From the IMG/VR virus record IMGVR_UViG_3300035698_009004, positions 1 through 38,195 of that record: a DNA stretch of 38,195 nucleotides, one strand, 5' to 3'. Every line of letters starts with the position of its first letter. The first letter of the stretch is position 1. Of the stretch, positions 22,408-30,860 are shown piece after piece. The translations under genes were made by a program, and so were the position numbers. The stretch comes from a virus. The notes below the pieces were generated by a model that saw nothing but the letters and a program-made list of their open reading frames with translations, was not told the origin of the DNA and ran no database searches.

Positions 22408-25032
22408 TTATACGATTCCGGCCGCAAACGCGCGGTAGTCAACAACAGCTCCACCATACTCATGGCGGACTTTGTATCGAATCGTATCATAAACAAATAC
22501 ATTACCAACCGTCGGCTGGTCCTGTACTAAGATTTCAGGATCTTGTTTACCGTTTAAGAAGCCCATTTCAATACCTTCAATATCTTTCGTTTGTGCTGAA
22601 AGATAGAAGTTATTTTCGTCTCCTCTAAGGTAAGGACAAATCTGAGGCTCAAACAATTCGCGAACTGTGTTGTCAGCTTCTTCTGCTGATTCAGGATTCT
22701 TTTCGGATCTCTTTAGAGTAAGAGCTTTAGCCCTTAATCCACGAGGCACCCAAAGGTTGACGTTATCTAACCCGAGCAGATTTGTGATAATTGAAACTGT
22801 TTGACCATCTGCGTGAATAGCTGCGGTCGTTCCATAAAGACCTCTTGAAACCGTAACAGCGTCAGTTGCAATGCTGTCAACACTAAGGATCTCACCGTCG
22901 CACCAGAGTAAATCGCCGGCGTGAATGTACTGCCCGTCTCCACCTGTAACGTTAAGTGCTGTTCCGGCCGCGTCAGAATCAAAAGTCGTTCCAGCTGCCG
23001 CTAACGTTGAGAATCCCAATTCGCATTGGTAGTACATATCGTTCAACAAATCATACAGATTGTCATGGCTGAACGCTGCTGTACGATAATTCTTATGAAC
23101 AGCTGCATAAAGAGCCGCGCTGTCATAAATCATACCGCCGTTGATAGTACCGGCTGAAACGTTTAACATCAAATCAAAAACAAATCGGTTTAATGTTAAG
23201 GCCGCGGCTTTACCAACTTTGCCAGGTATTTTTTGAAGGACTTTCAAATCGTCGTCGATAATCATACGTCGTGTGACCGTAATCATACCACCTTTGGTTA
23301 GAACAGCGTAAGTCGCTTCGCTGTCAGTCGGGAATCCAAGTTCATCGTAGCTCGGTGTTGCTGAGTCGATTGGAGTACCGGCAACAGTTCTAGCGGCCTG
23401 AACGGTCGGTAACACACCGAATCCGCCCCACTGAATTCTTTCCTGCAATTTGAAGTCTTTGATAGGAACAGCAACAGCGATCTTCTGCCATTGCGGATCA
23501 ACGCCTTTATAATCCGGAAGCATACGTCTTTGCATTGAATACCCAAGAGCATACGAGAAAGATGCTTCGGTTGCTTCACGCAATCTTGTCATTGCTTTTG
23601 GACCAAGAGAACCCGAAACCATCGGGTCGTCGGTGTATGCGATATAGGCTTCTTTTAATGAACCGAAACCGTCAACGCCGTCATACGCGTTTTTATCTTC
23701 TTCTTCGGGTTTATACCCAACCATCAAGTCAAGAGACGCCTGCAGACGGTCAACTGAATCTCTTTCGACGAACATACCTTCTGAATCGCCGAGGTCGATG
23801 TTTGATCCGCTTTCAACTAATTTAGCAAGGGTTTCTCTTTCTTCCTTAATGGATTCTTTCAAATCGGTTTCTTTGAATATTTTACCTTCAAATGCACGTT
23901 TGATTTTCGAACGTACAACTTCAGGAAGATTGCTTTCATCAAGAGCTAATTGAAGCATATCTTTACATTCACGGACTTTTGCTTTCTTTTCCATGTCAGC
24001 AAGACGGCCTTCAACAGCTTTTGTTTTCTTTTCCAATTCTTCATCTTTTTCTTTTTTCTTAGCTTCTTCTGATTTGTTTTTTTCATCATCTTGTTTCTTC
24101 TGAAGAAGATCTTTTTTCTTTTTCAATTCTTCCTCTGACAAATCGGCATCGTCAGCTGAAAGAATTTCTTCATCCGTCTTTGCAGCAGGCGGGTCTTCAT
24201 CAGCATGAATAAGTTTTTGAAGATTACCTTCGGCATCTTCGAACTTACCTTCTTTAACATCTTTTGCAATTTTCTTAATCTTATCAAGATTTTTGCTTTT
24301 CTTATCTTCTGCTTCTTTAAGCACGTTCTGAAAAATTCCATCAACTTCTTCTTGTGTGACATTATTAATGTCAACGCCTTCAAGAATCTTTGAATTCCAT
24401 TTTCTTAAAGCCTCGAGCAACTTTTTAAAATTCATTAATAGTCCTCCCTCTGATTCGTTTATACCTTCCATAATTTTAAGCAACTCACCTCCGGCGGCAG
24501 GTTGCGTTACGAAATCCGTGCTGAATACGCGTTTAATTCCGGTAACAAAAGCGACCGGAACGCCGTTCATCATGCGGACTGATGAAGGTCCCTCAGCATT
24601 GATTGATAATCCTAGTATGTTTTGTACGCCTTTTTTCCAGGCGCTCACCAACATCTCTTTTAGTTTTCTAACAGGATCGGTGTCAAGCAAGCTCAAATGA
24701 GCCGTTAATCCTGTTGATTCTCTGCCTTGTATTTTAACGGTTTCATACTTAACATTTTCAAGGAAACCGGCTGTTTGGAGGGGAAATCCTTCGGGGCGTA
24801 TCTTTTCGATCGACATTGGGATGTGATCAAAGTGTTTATTTTTCCATTCATAAAAACAAACCTTTGATTTTTCAAACACAGAGATAGCGTTCTTTAATGC
24901 TTCCTCTGTATAAAATTTTCCGTTCTTTGAAAGTCCTTTTTCAATAATCATGACTTTCCATACATTGCCTGCAGGGCCGCTTTCTAAAAGAGAAATAATA
25001 TCTGATTGCTGGATCTTAATAATCTTCTTCAT
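22408..25032 (-). CDS. Fused prohead protease - scaffold - major capsid protein
   Basis: 874 residues in one frame. Residues about 1-190 are a prohead protease: candidate catalytic His70 (KHFDH) and Ser143 in GLSI, and the family-typical end STDFVTQPAAGG. Residues about 200-400 are a charged Lys/Glu coiled coil, typical scaffold. Residues about 425-874 are a major capsid protein (VPIKDF, GMITVTRRMIIDDDLKVLQKIP, later VRHEYGGAVVDYRAFA). A beta-rich insert at about 690-750 contains VTVSRGLYGTTAAIHADG. Most phages encode these as two or three genes. A ribosome binding site before the in-frame ATG at 24435 suggests a separate scaffold-capsid product. The protease should then cut scaffold from capsid during head maturation. 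Confidence 0.85.
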   Translation of the reverse strand: MKKIIKIQQSDIISLLESGPAGNVWKVMIIEKGLSKNGKFYTEEALKNAISVFEKSKVCFYEWKNKHFDHIPMSIEKIRPEGFPLQTAGFLENVKYETVKIQGRESTGLTAHLSLLDTDPVRKLKEMLVSAWKKGVQNILGLSINAEGPSSVRMMNGVPVAFVTGIKRVFSTDFVTQPAAGGELLKIMEGINESEGGLLMNFKKLLEALRKWNSKILEGVDINNVTQEEVDGIFQNVLKEAEDKKSKNLDKIKKIAKDVKEGKFEDAEGNLQKLIHADEDPPAAKTDEEILSADDADLSEEELKKKKDLLQKKQDDEKNKSEEAKKKEKDEELEKKTKAVEGRLADMEKKAKVRECKDMLQLALDESNLPEVVRSKIKRAFEGKIFKETDLKESIKEERETLAKLVESGSNIDLGDSEGMFVERDSVDRLQASLDLMVGYKPEEEDKNAYDGVDGFGSLKEAYIAYTDDPMVSGSLGPKAMTRLREATEASFSYALGYSMQRRMLPDYKGVDPQWQKIAVAVPIKDFKLQERIQWGGFGVLPTVQAARTVAGTPIDSATPSYDELGFPTDSEATYAVLTKGGMITVTRRMIIDDDLKVLQKIPGKVGKAAALTLNRFVFDLMLNVSAGTINGGMIYDSAALYAAVHKNYRTAAFSHDNLYDLLNDMYYQCELGFSTLAAAGTTFDSDAAGTALNVTGGDGQYIHAGDLLWCDGEILSVDSIATDAVTVSRGLYGTTAAIHADGQTVSIITNLLGLDNVNLWVPRGLRAKALTLKRSEKNPESAEEADNTVRELFEPQICPYLRGDENNFYLSAQTKDIEGIEMGFLNGKQDPEILVQDQPTVGNVFVYDTIRYKVRHEYGGAVVDYRAFAAGIV
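24433..24450 (-). promoter_or_regulatory. Internal ribosome binding site and nested start in protease-scaffold-capsid gene
   Basis: On the minus strand GGGAGG lies seven bases before the in-frame ATG at 24435 (Met200), exactly where protease ends and the coiled coil begins. Starting here would give a 675-residue scaffold-capsid protein lacking the protease, analogous to the nested scaffold genes of lambda (C/Nu3) and Mu (I/Z). Confidence 0.65.
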
Positions 25033-25033
25033 A

Positions 25034-25348
25034 TTAGATTATTTCCTTTGCAAGTTCTTTACTTATCCGGTTCATTACATCCGCGCGGTTCTCTTTTGCG
25101 GTATCGGATGCGGGTTCGAATGACATGTATTTTATCTTATGAGATTTAAGCCATGCTTGTGCTTGTTCAGGAGTGAACCGTCTTTTGCTAAAACGGTATG
25201 ATTGAGTTTTCATTGCATCGTCAGTTTCCCCTTTAGATTTCTGTATAATAACAGAGATACCAGGGGATATTGACTTCCGACGAGTAGTTGCGGCGTTAGA
25301 AGGCACAGGAGACTTGATTCTAGCTGAATGTTCGTTAGGAAAAGGGAT
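25034..25348 (-). CDS. Small conserved phage head-region protein; probable ATC start
   Basis: No normal start codon fits. GTG at 25306 and ATG at 25213 lack good ribosome binding sites, whereas the AGGAGG at 25355-25360 lies six bases before an in-frame ATC at 25348. From that codon the protein reads PFPNEHSARIKSP, then later SYRFSKRRFTPEQAQAWLKS and FEPA. The opening P-x-P-N-E-H-x-A/C-R pattern and the R-F...F-T-x-E-Q-A-x-A-W-L block belong together in a common small phage protein encoded near head genes, which supports the long form (104 residues). Its function is unknown. It directly precedes the capsid gene and is the first gene after a promoter. Confidence 0.65.
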   Translation of the reverse strand: MPFPNEHSARIKSPVPSNAATTRRKSISPGISVIIQKSKGETDDAMKTQSYRFSKRRFTPEQAQAWLKSHKIKYMSFEPASDTAKENRADVMNRISKELAKEII

Positions 25349-25388
25349 GTAACACCTCCTGCTGATTGATAGAACGATATAACTATCT

Positions 25389-25424
25389 ATTAAAAGTATA
25401 GTTATAAAAAAGCTTACTTGTCAA
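25389..25424 (-). promoter_or_regulatory. Sigma70-type promoter driving the capsid gene block
   Basis: On the minus strand, TTGACA (25424-25419) and TATACT (25400-25395) are separated by 18 bases. The -35 is perfect and the -10 differs from consensus at one base. Transcription would begin near 25388, about 28 bases before the AGGAGG site of the next gene. It would give the capsid and decoration genes their own transcription inside the late operon. Confidence 0.75.
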
Positions 25425-25432
25425 GGAAAACT

Positions 25433-27019
25433 TTATTTTCTTATATTTGGGTTGTTATTCTCTGAAAACTTTACAGACGCTTTTCCATCCTTTATTTCCT
25501 TCATGGCATCAATCTTATGCCCTTCAGATTCCTTTTCCCACCCCTTTAAATGCGATTCACAAAACCATGCGTGGGCCATTCCCTCAGCCCATAACACTTC
25601 ATATTTCGGAGTATTTGAACACTTCATACATTTGTCTCTGCTATTCTGCGATTCTTTTACAATTTTCCAGAAATCAGCATTTTTAGACTCTCTTGTTAAT
25701 TTATACTTTCCGGTTAACGAACCACCTGAAAATTCAAATACTTTTTCCAAATCATTTATTTTTTCTATACTTATTTTTCCTTCATCCAGCTTCTTAATCC
25801 ACATAGGATGTATTGTCTGATTCATTTTAGAATTAGGATGTAAGTACATCACGGACTCTGATACACGGAAGAGCTCGTTGTTCTCCGGCATCATATACGC
25901 CGTGCCCTCTTTAAAAGATTCTGAAATTAAATCGCTTCTTGAAAGGTAAATGTTCCGGTTCGATTCAGTAACAATAATATGATCTTCGACCTTTTTACCT
26001 TCAAGAAAATCCGGTTTACGCCATTGCTTAATATACATATAATTCTCAATACTATGCTTCGATTCTCCTAGACTAATATTAGTATCAATCTTAATATTGG
26101 AAACGAACTCAACAATATCTTCCGCTATATCCATATCAACAGAAGAAAGGAGCCCGGACTCTTTATTCTCTTTCATCGGGTAATTCGATACCATTAACTC
26201 ATTTTTCCTTGTCATGTGCCCTGAACTCGGTGCTGCAAGGTTATACTGCGAAAGCAGTTTACGTGAAAACTTTGCTTCTTTCCAACCATCACAAACCTCG
26301 TAAGTTATCATCCACTTACCTGGGACAGTCTTACTGAACGATTCGAATTCTTCCTGAGTCGGACAGAATTTCCAGTTCATCTTAGCGCTTGGATACGGTG
26401 GATCAAGAAACGTAAAGGATTCAGGAGTCGAATGTTTTTTAACGAATTCCTTATAATCCATATTCTCAATCGTTACGTCTTTAAGACGTTCTTTTAATTT
26501 CATTAACCGTGTCGGGACCTTCATAACATCCCCTTCAGCACGGCCGTCATAAGAACGCATTTCACCGGCATCCGAAGCAGCTTTAAGATAAGCAACCCGG
26601 TAAAACCTTTCTGCTGGATCCCCGGACTTCTCGTTCTCTTTATGCGTGGCAAGGAGTTTCTTAAACACGACTTCTTTGGTTGTCCATTCCTTGCTTTCTA
26701 AAGATTTTAACTGTTCATCCGAAAGGTTCTTCATGAAATTAAAACAGAAATAAATTTCTTCATCCCTGTCATTAATAAATTCAGGCACTCCTTCCTGTTT
26801 ATTTTTCCTGAACAATATACTACCGCCTCCAATAAATGCTTCCACATACTTTTTATGATCTGGAAACAAAGGAATGAGTTTACCTGCAACAAAGAATTTT
26901 CCACCCGGAGAACCAAACGCGGGCTTCACTCCTTCCATGATTCTAACTTCCTTACCCGTATCAGGCGGGTTATCCGAATAGTTTTCAATTAATGCAATTA
27001 AAAAATTCTTTGCTCTCAT
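25433..27019 (-). CDS. Fusion: Dam-type adenine methyltransferase plus C-terminal Cys domain
   Basis: 528 residues. Residues about 30-270 are a D12-class DNA adenine-N6 methyltransferase: GGK at 39-41, the SAM-binding FIGGGS at 62-67 after YVEA, and catalytic DPPYP at 206-210. Residues about 320-455 include KISIEKINDLEKVFEFSGGS and LTGKYKL, a pattern like ligase-associated 3'-phosphoesterase or similar domains found in phage head genes; this is tentative. The last 67 residues hold CMKC and AWFCESH (Cys464, 467, 487, His490), a likely zinc site. The gene lies between portal and head genes, its ATG abutting the portal stop. It probably methylates phage DNA, perhaps against restriction; why it is fused to a head-module domain is unclear. 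Confidence 0.75.
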   Translation of the reverse strand: MRAKNFLIALIENYSDNPPDTGKEVRIMEGVKPAFGSPGGKFFVAGKLIPLFPDHKKYVEAFIGGGSILFRKNKQEGVPEFINDRDEEIYFCFNFMKNLSDEQLKSLESKEWTTKEVVFKKLLATHKENEKSGDPAERFYRVAYLKAASDAGEMRSYDGRAEGDVMKVPTRLMKLKERLKDVTIENMDYKEFVKKHSTPESFTFLDPPYPSAKMNWKFCPTQEEFESFSKTVPGKWMITYEVCDGWKEAKFSRKLLSQYNLAAPSSGHMTRKNELMVSNYPMKENKESGLLSSVDMDIAEDIVEFVSNIKIDTNISLGESKHSIENYMYIKQWRKPDFLEGKKVEDHIIVTESNRNIYLSRSDLISESFKEGTAYMMPENNELFRVSESVMYLHPNSKMNQTIHPMWIKKLDEGKISIEKINDLEKVFEFSGGSLTGKYKLTRESKNADFWKIVKESQNSRDKCMKCSNTPKYEVLWAEGMAHAWFCESHLKGWEKESEGHKIDAMKEIKDGKASVKFSENNNPNIRK

Positions 27020-28444
27020 TTATTCACCCTCCCCTGGTTTTTCTTCTCCTCCTGGATCAATAGGAGTTTCTTCTTCTTCTTCTTCTTCTTCGTCCTTTTT
27101 CTTTTTTTCTTCTTCTTTTTCCTTCTCAGTTAAAAAACTTTCTGACCCTATTTGAGATATCATTGTCTTAATAGAATTTTTAGCGTCACCTTCTGCTAGC
27201 CATTTCTTATCAACGGCAAGAATTAATCCTTCAATAAATCCTTTAAAGGTTTCCGCTAACACTTTATTATCTTTAGATACGATTGGCGGTGTATGTATTT
27301 TAAATTTGCGGTTTACTTTTTCAGATAATGTTTTCGCTAAGATCGCTTGGTCAATGACAAAATTAATCATTCTTACATAATGGAACTTTATCATTTTTTG
27401 TTTACGACGTAATTTTTTTAATGTAGGAAGACCCATTTCCATAGCTGTTGCCCGGGTTGTTTTAGACCCCTCAGCAAACCAGTGTTCAGGATATCCGGCC
27501 CCACCTAATATTTGATTTTTAAAGAGTCGTGCTTCATTAGAAGCATCTGCTCCTTGCAATTCCGGTGAAATAATACTGAACTTTACTTTCTGGTTATGCG
27601 CTCTGATAGATCCCGGGCGCCGGTCCGTAGGTAACGTTTTAATGAATTCCTGTAATTCTTCTGTGTTCATATCCTCACATTCAATGTCTTCAAAGAATGT
27701 GTTAAGAAGAAACGCGCGTTCTAATCGTGCAAAAAGAAACTGGTCATAACCGTCAAGCCAATCGGCTAATGATAAAAGGTCAGAACGTCCACGCGTTGCA
27801 CTTACAGGTTTATTGATTGTAAAGAAAAAACAATCTCCGATTAGTTTCCCAAAACTTTTAGACCTTGTGTTTCTGTCAATATTAATGATTTTTAAATCAC
27901 GTATTATTTGACCTCTTGGTTTACGCCATTGTAATACAGCATTAATTCTTGGGTTCTGTTTATCCTTCTTAACCTTAATAATAGTGGCAGGATCAACGTA
28001 TCCTAACTTAACAGCTCCATTAACAGAATTAACCCAAACAGGAAAACAATTTTCTCCGAACTGACATAATTCTGTAACGTTATCATAAATGTTTTCATCT
28101 AAATTATTGTCAGGGTCATTCCAGAAATTGTCGATGACCTCAAAAACATCCGGATCTTCTGCTGTATAAGTGAATCCATCACCAATACAAAAATCTGTTA
28201 TTATTTCAATAACTCTTTTAGCCATAGGATTAGAGTCGTAAAGATAAAAAGCAATGTCCTGCATCCTTCTTTGTGTCATTTGGTTCAAATCACGATTAGA
28301 ATCTATCGTCAAGGACCGCCACAGTGCATCTTCCCCGCCCGTATTTCCTACCATCGGATATGCTTCCTGGATCCGTTTCCCCAATGCAGTTACTCGTTTT
28401 TTTCTCGCTTCAAAATTCTCGGTTCTTTCTCCTTTTTTTGTCAT
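27020..28444 (-). CDS. Portal protein
   Basis: 474 residues. Typical portal layout: helical N-terminus with SNPMAKRVIEIITDFCIGDG (clip/wing region), then GENCFPVWVN, YVDPATIIKV, a central helical part and RATAMEMGLPTLKKLRR. The C-terminus is extremely charged (long Glu and Lys runs, ending PGEEKPGEGE-like residues) and probably disordered. It follows the large terminase gene by a four-base overlap. Portals form the dodecameric DNA entry ring. Confidence 0.85.
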   Translation of the reverse strand: MTKKGERTENFEARKKRVTALGKRIQEAYPMVGNTGGEDALWRSLTIDSNRDLNQMTQRRMQDIAFYLYDSNPMAKRVIEIITDFCIGDGFTYTAEDPDVFEVIDNFWNDPDNNLDENIYDNVTELCQFGENCFPVWVNSVNGAVKLGYVDPATIIKVKKDKQNPRINAVLQWRKPRGQIIRDLKIINIDRNTRSKSFGKLIGDCFFFTINKPVSATRGRSDLLSLADWLDGYDQFLFARLERAFLLNTFFEDIECEDMNTEELQEFIKTLPTDRRPGSIRAHNQKVKFSIISPELQGADASNEARLFKNQILGGAGYPEHWFAEGSKTTRATAMEMGLPTLKKLRRKQKMIKFHYVRMINFVIDQAILAKTLSEKVNRKFKIHTPPIVSKDNKVLAETFKGFIEGLILAVDKKWLAEGDAKNSIKTMISQIGSESFLTEKEKEEEKKKKDEEEEEEEETPIDPGGEEKPGEGE

Positions 28445-30033
28445 GGTAACATCACTCCTTTTCTTTCAATCCGGTGATTAGAAATTACAGAAGACACAGA
28501 CGCTGCCCTCGTTGATGAATTCCTAATAATTTTATTTTCTCCTTCTTCACCACGTTCAATCCGTTCGTCAGAATCTAAACAAACAACGGCTGCCGGAACT
28601 TTTCTTCGTGGAAGAAGAACATTAACTCCGTATTCAACGGCATTTACAGCATGAGTATATTTATTGTCAATATGATCTTTTTTCGTTTTATTTAATTGAA
28701 GCATCTTTATACACTCAGAAAACTTTATACATGTCGATTCTTTTGATACGTTGAACTGCGGTTTCATTATTCCGTTTACATCAACAAAAGATTTTAAACA
28801 TTCTTTCATACATTTCATTTTTTCATCGTTTGATAATTCCCGGTACTTAATATCAATGGCCTGGTTGCTTAACAATCTATATTCATCAATCACACTCGTT
28901 TTTGTTTGCCGACTACGTTTATCGCCTGATTTATCACCGATGAACTTAATATCTTTAATTTCTCCGTTATACCCTAAGTGTGCAAGATTTTCTCTCATTT
29001 TTGGAAGCAACTCGCGCGTAAGCAGGTTTCGGTAAATCTTATAATATAATATGAACAATCGTTTATAAACATCCATTTGAGCCCATAGATATACTTCACC
29101 AGCAAGACCGAAATCCATGAAGCAATACAACGGCCGTTTATTATTCAAATAAATTTTATGACTCATTAAATGAACTTCTTCTTTATATTCCGGGTACGAT
29201 CTCGATGATAACGCAACGTCATACCGTACTTCTAATTCCTGTGCAATTTCTTGCGGTGTCATAGCCGCTGTTTTCTTTTTATACCACTCGTCTGTTTTAT
29301 TTGGATGTTCTTTCCAATGAAACCGTAATTTAACGAACCCTGAATTTTTCATATCTCCAACCTCAGCAAACTTACTATTCACTTTATCCTTAGGCGGCGT
29401 TGAGTTGAGAATTATACAATTCGTTGCGTTACGGATCCCTTTAAACATTTCGTCAAGACATTCAACGTGAGCTGCTTCATCAACAAAAATAACCTTATAC
29501 TGTGAATCTCTACCGGCTCGAGGGTTTGACGATTCGCCTTTAATAACAGAATTCATTTTATGCACACCGAACGTAAGGTATGGATTGTATATTTTCGGCT
29601 TTAAGAACGGCGGTAATCTTTGATAAATAAACGCTAACCGTCCGTGTAAAGAGTGAAACGTGTTCCCGGAATCCTGGACCTCGGGTTCTTTCCTTGATAT
29701 ATTCAAGGCCGTAAATCCTTTTGTGTATAAAACGTTCCATAACTGCCACCCCATAATTGTCCAAGAAATACCCATATCCCGCGACTTGTCAATAAAGAGG
29801 TCATCAAATTTCATTAATTGAGGAACAAGTTTTTCTCTTTGATGTGGATAAAGAACAAACGGAACAATCGAAGGAGTTATCCTAGTATCAATAGTCCATA
29901 CGTAATTATCGAACCAGTAAAGAATACCTTCAACATTCGGCTGAGAACATTTCTGATATTCCGCAACTTGCCATTCCCTGGCCTTTTGTGGAGAAAGAGA
30001 ATCGATTTTAGATTTCCAATTTACACGTTCCAT
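28441..30033 (-). CDS. terL: Large terminase subunit
   Basis: 530 residues. The ATPase part has a Walker A-like DKSRDMGISW near residues 82-91 and Walker B VIFVDEAAHV near 183-192. The nuclease part starts at FMDFGLAG, with GDKSGDK and a C-terminal HAVNAVEYG matching the acidic RNase-H-like active site. It packages DNA through the portal, the next gene. The C-terminal 50 residues are basic and probably flexible. Ribosome binding site GGGGT before the ATG. Confidence 0.9.
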   Translation of the reverse strand: MERVNWKSKIDSLSPQKAREWQVAEYQKCSQPNVEGILYWFDNYVWTIDTRITPSIVPFVLYPHQREKLVPQLMKFDDLFIDKSRDMGISWTIMGWQLWNVLYTKGFTALNISRKEPEVQDSGNTFHSLHGRLAFIYQRLPPFLKPKIYNPYLTFGVHKMNSVIKGESSNPRAGRDSQYKVIFVDEAAHVECLDEMFKGIRNATNCIILNSTPPKDKVNSKFAEVGDMKNSGFVKLRFHWKEHPNKTDEWYKKKTAAMTPQEIAQELEVRYDVALSSRSYPEYKEEVHLMSHKIYLNNKRPLYCFMDFGLAGEVYLWAQMDVYKRLFILYYKIYRNLLTRELLPKMRENLAHLGYNGEIKDIKFIGDKSGDKRSRQTKTSVIDEYRLLSNQAIDIKYRELSNDEKMKCMKECLKSFVDVNGIMKPQFNVSKESTCIKFSECIKMLQLNKTKKDHIDNKYTHAVNAVEYGVNVLLPRRKVPAAVVCLDSDERIERGEEGENKIIRNSSTRAASVSSVISNHRIERKGVMLP

Positions 30034-30035
30034 GT

Positions 30036-30551
30036 TTACCCCATATCATCTGCGCTTAAATATTTCGTTTCCTTATCAGTGGTTTTAATACTACCACAAA
30101 GAAACACTTCTAATTTAACCAACCTTTCAAAATCACGGACAGAACATTTTGCAATATCGCCTTCAACATCCTTCCCGTCTTTACCCTTACCACCTAACAA
30201 CTTTAATTTTGCTTTATCAATAAGGTCACGGACAGTTGATATTCTATCAATACGCTGTTCTTCAAGAAGCACATTCATCTGTTCGGAAATCTTTTCTTGA
30301 AAGACTTCTAGCCGCATTTGTAGAGGTTTAATTCCTCTCTTAGTATCACCACGTTTAAAATACTTCTGTGCTGTAGCAAAACAAATCCCGGCTTCTTTCG
30401 CCGCTTTCTTCAACGTTACGCCATCAGCGAGATAAGAAAACAATTCGTCAATCTTTTCGTTGGGGATAGTGTATCTATACCCGTACCCTTCTTTTTTTTC
30501 TTTTGGTTTTTTTAAATTCTCTAAAGAATTTTTATTCATTATTCTTTCCAT
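30036..30551 (-). CDS. terS: Small terminase subunit
   Basis: 171 residues directly upstream of terL (two-base gap). Residues about 30-65 form a helix-turn-helix (DGVTLKKAAKEAGICFATAQ followed by KYFKRG), followed by an oligomerising helical region. I use the ATG at 30551, one base after the previous stop and following AAGGAGG; an in-frame ATG at 30539 is an alternative. It should recognise the packaging site and load terL. Confidence 0.8.
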   Translation of the reverse strand: MERIMNKNSLENLKKPKEKKEGYGYRYTIPNEKIDELFSYLADGVTLKKAAKEAGICFATAQKYFKRGDTKRGIKPLQMRLEVFQEKISEQMNVLLEEQRIDRISTVRDLIDKAKLKLLGGKGKDGKDVEGDIAKCSVRDFERLVKLEVFLCGSIKTTDKETKYLSADDMG

Positions 30552-30552
30552 A

Positions 30553-30855
30553 TTAATGCGCCTCCTTCTGCCTTACAACAAACTCGATTGCTCCTGTACG
30601 TTTATCGGCGGCTGAGTTATACGTTGCGTAGAAAAATAAAACGAACCTGCCTACACGTAACGTATATTTATACCGCAACTGTTCACCGGCTATGGTTGCA
30701 ACTGTTTCTACTAATGCCGGGGTCGTTGTCCCGTATTCCATTATTAATACTTTTGCGCTTCCTGCGTCTGGTGTTTGTGCTACGCCCGCGATCTCAAACG
30801 CACCGCGAAACGTAACATGATCCCCAACATAATACGTCTTTTTTCTATTAGGCAT
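30553..30855 (-). CDS. Small beta-rich protein, unknown
   Basis: 100 residues, MPNRKKTYYVGDHVTFRGAF, then a beta-sandwich-like pattern ending EFVVRQKEAH. GGGAGGA precedes the ATG. It lies between the poly-Ser protein and the small terminase. The Ig-like pattern suggests a surface or adhesion accessory protein, but this is weak. Gene order would allow it to pair with the upstream poly-Ser protein. Confidence 0.55.
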   Translation of the reverse strand: MPNRKKTYYVGDHVTFRGAFEIAGVAQTPDAGSAKVLIMEYGTTTPALVETVATIAGEQLRYKYTLRVGRFVLFFYATYNSAADKRTGAIEFVVRQKEAH

Positions 30856-30860
30856 TTGAT

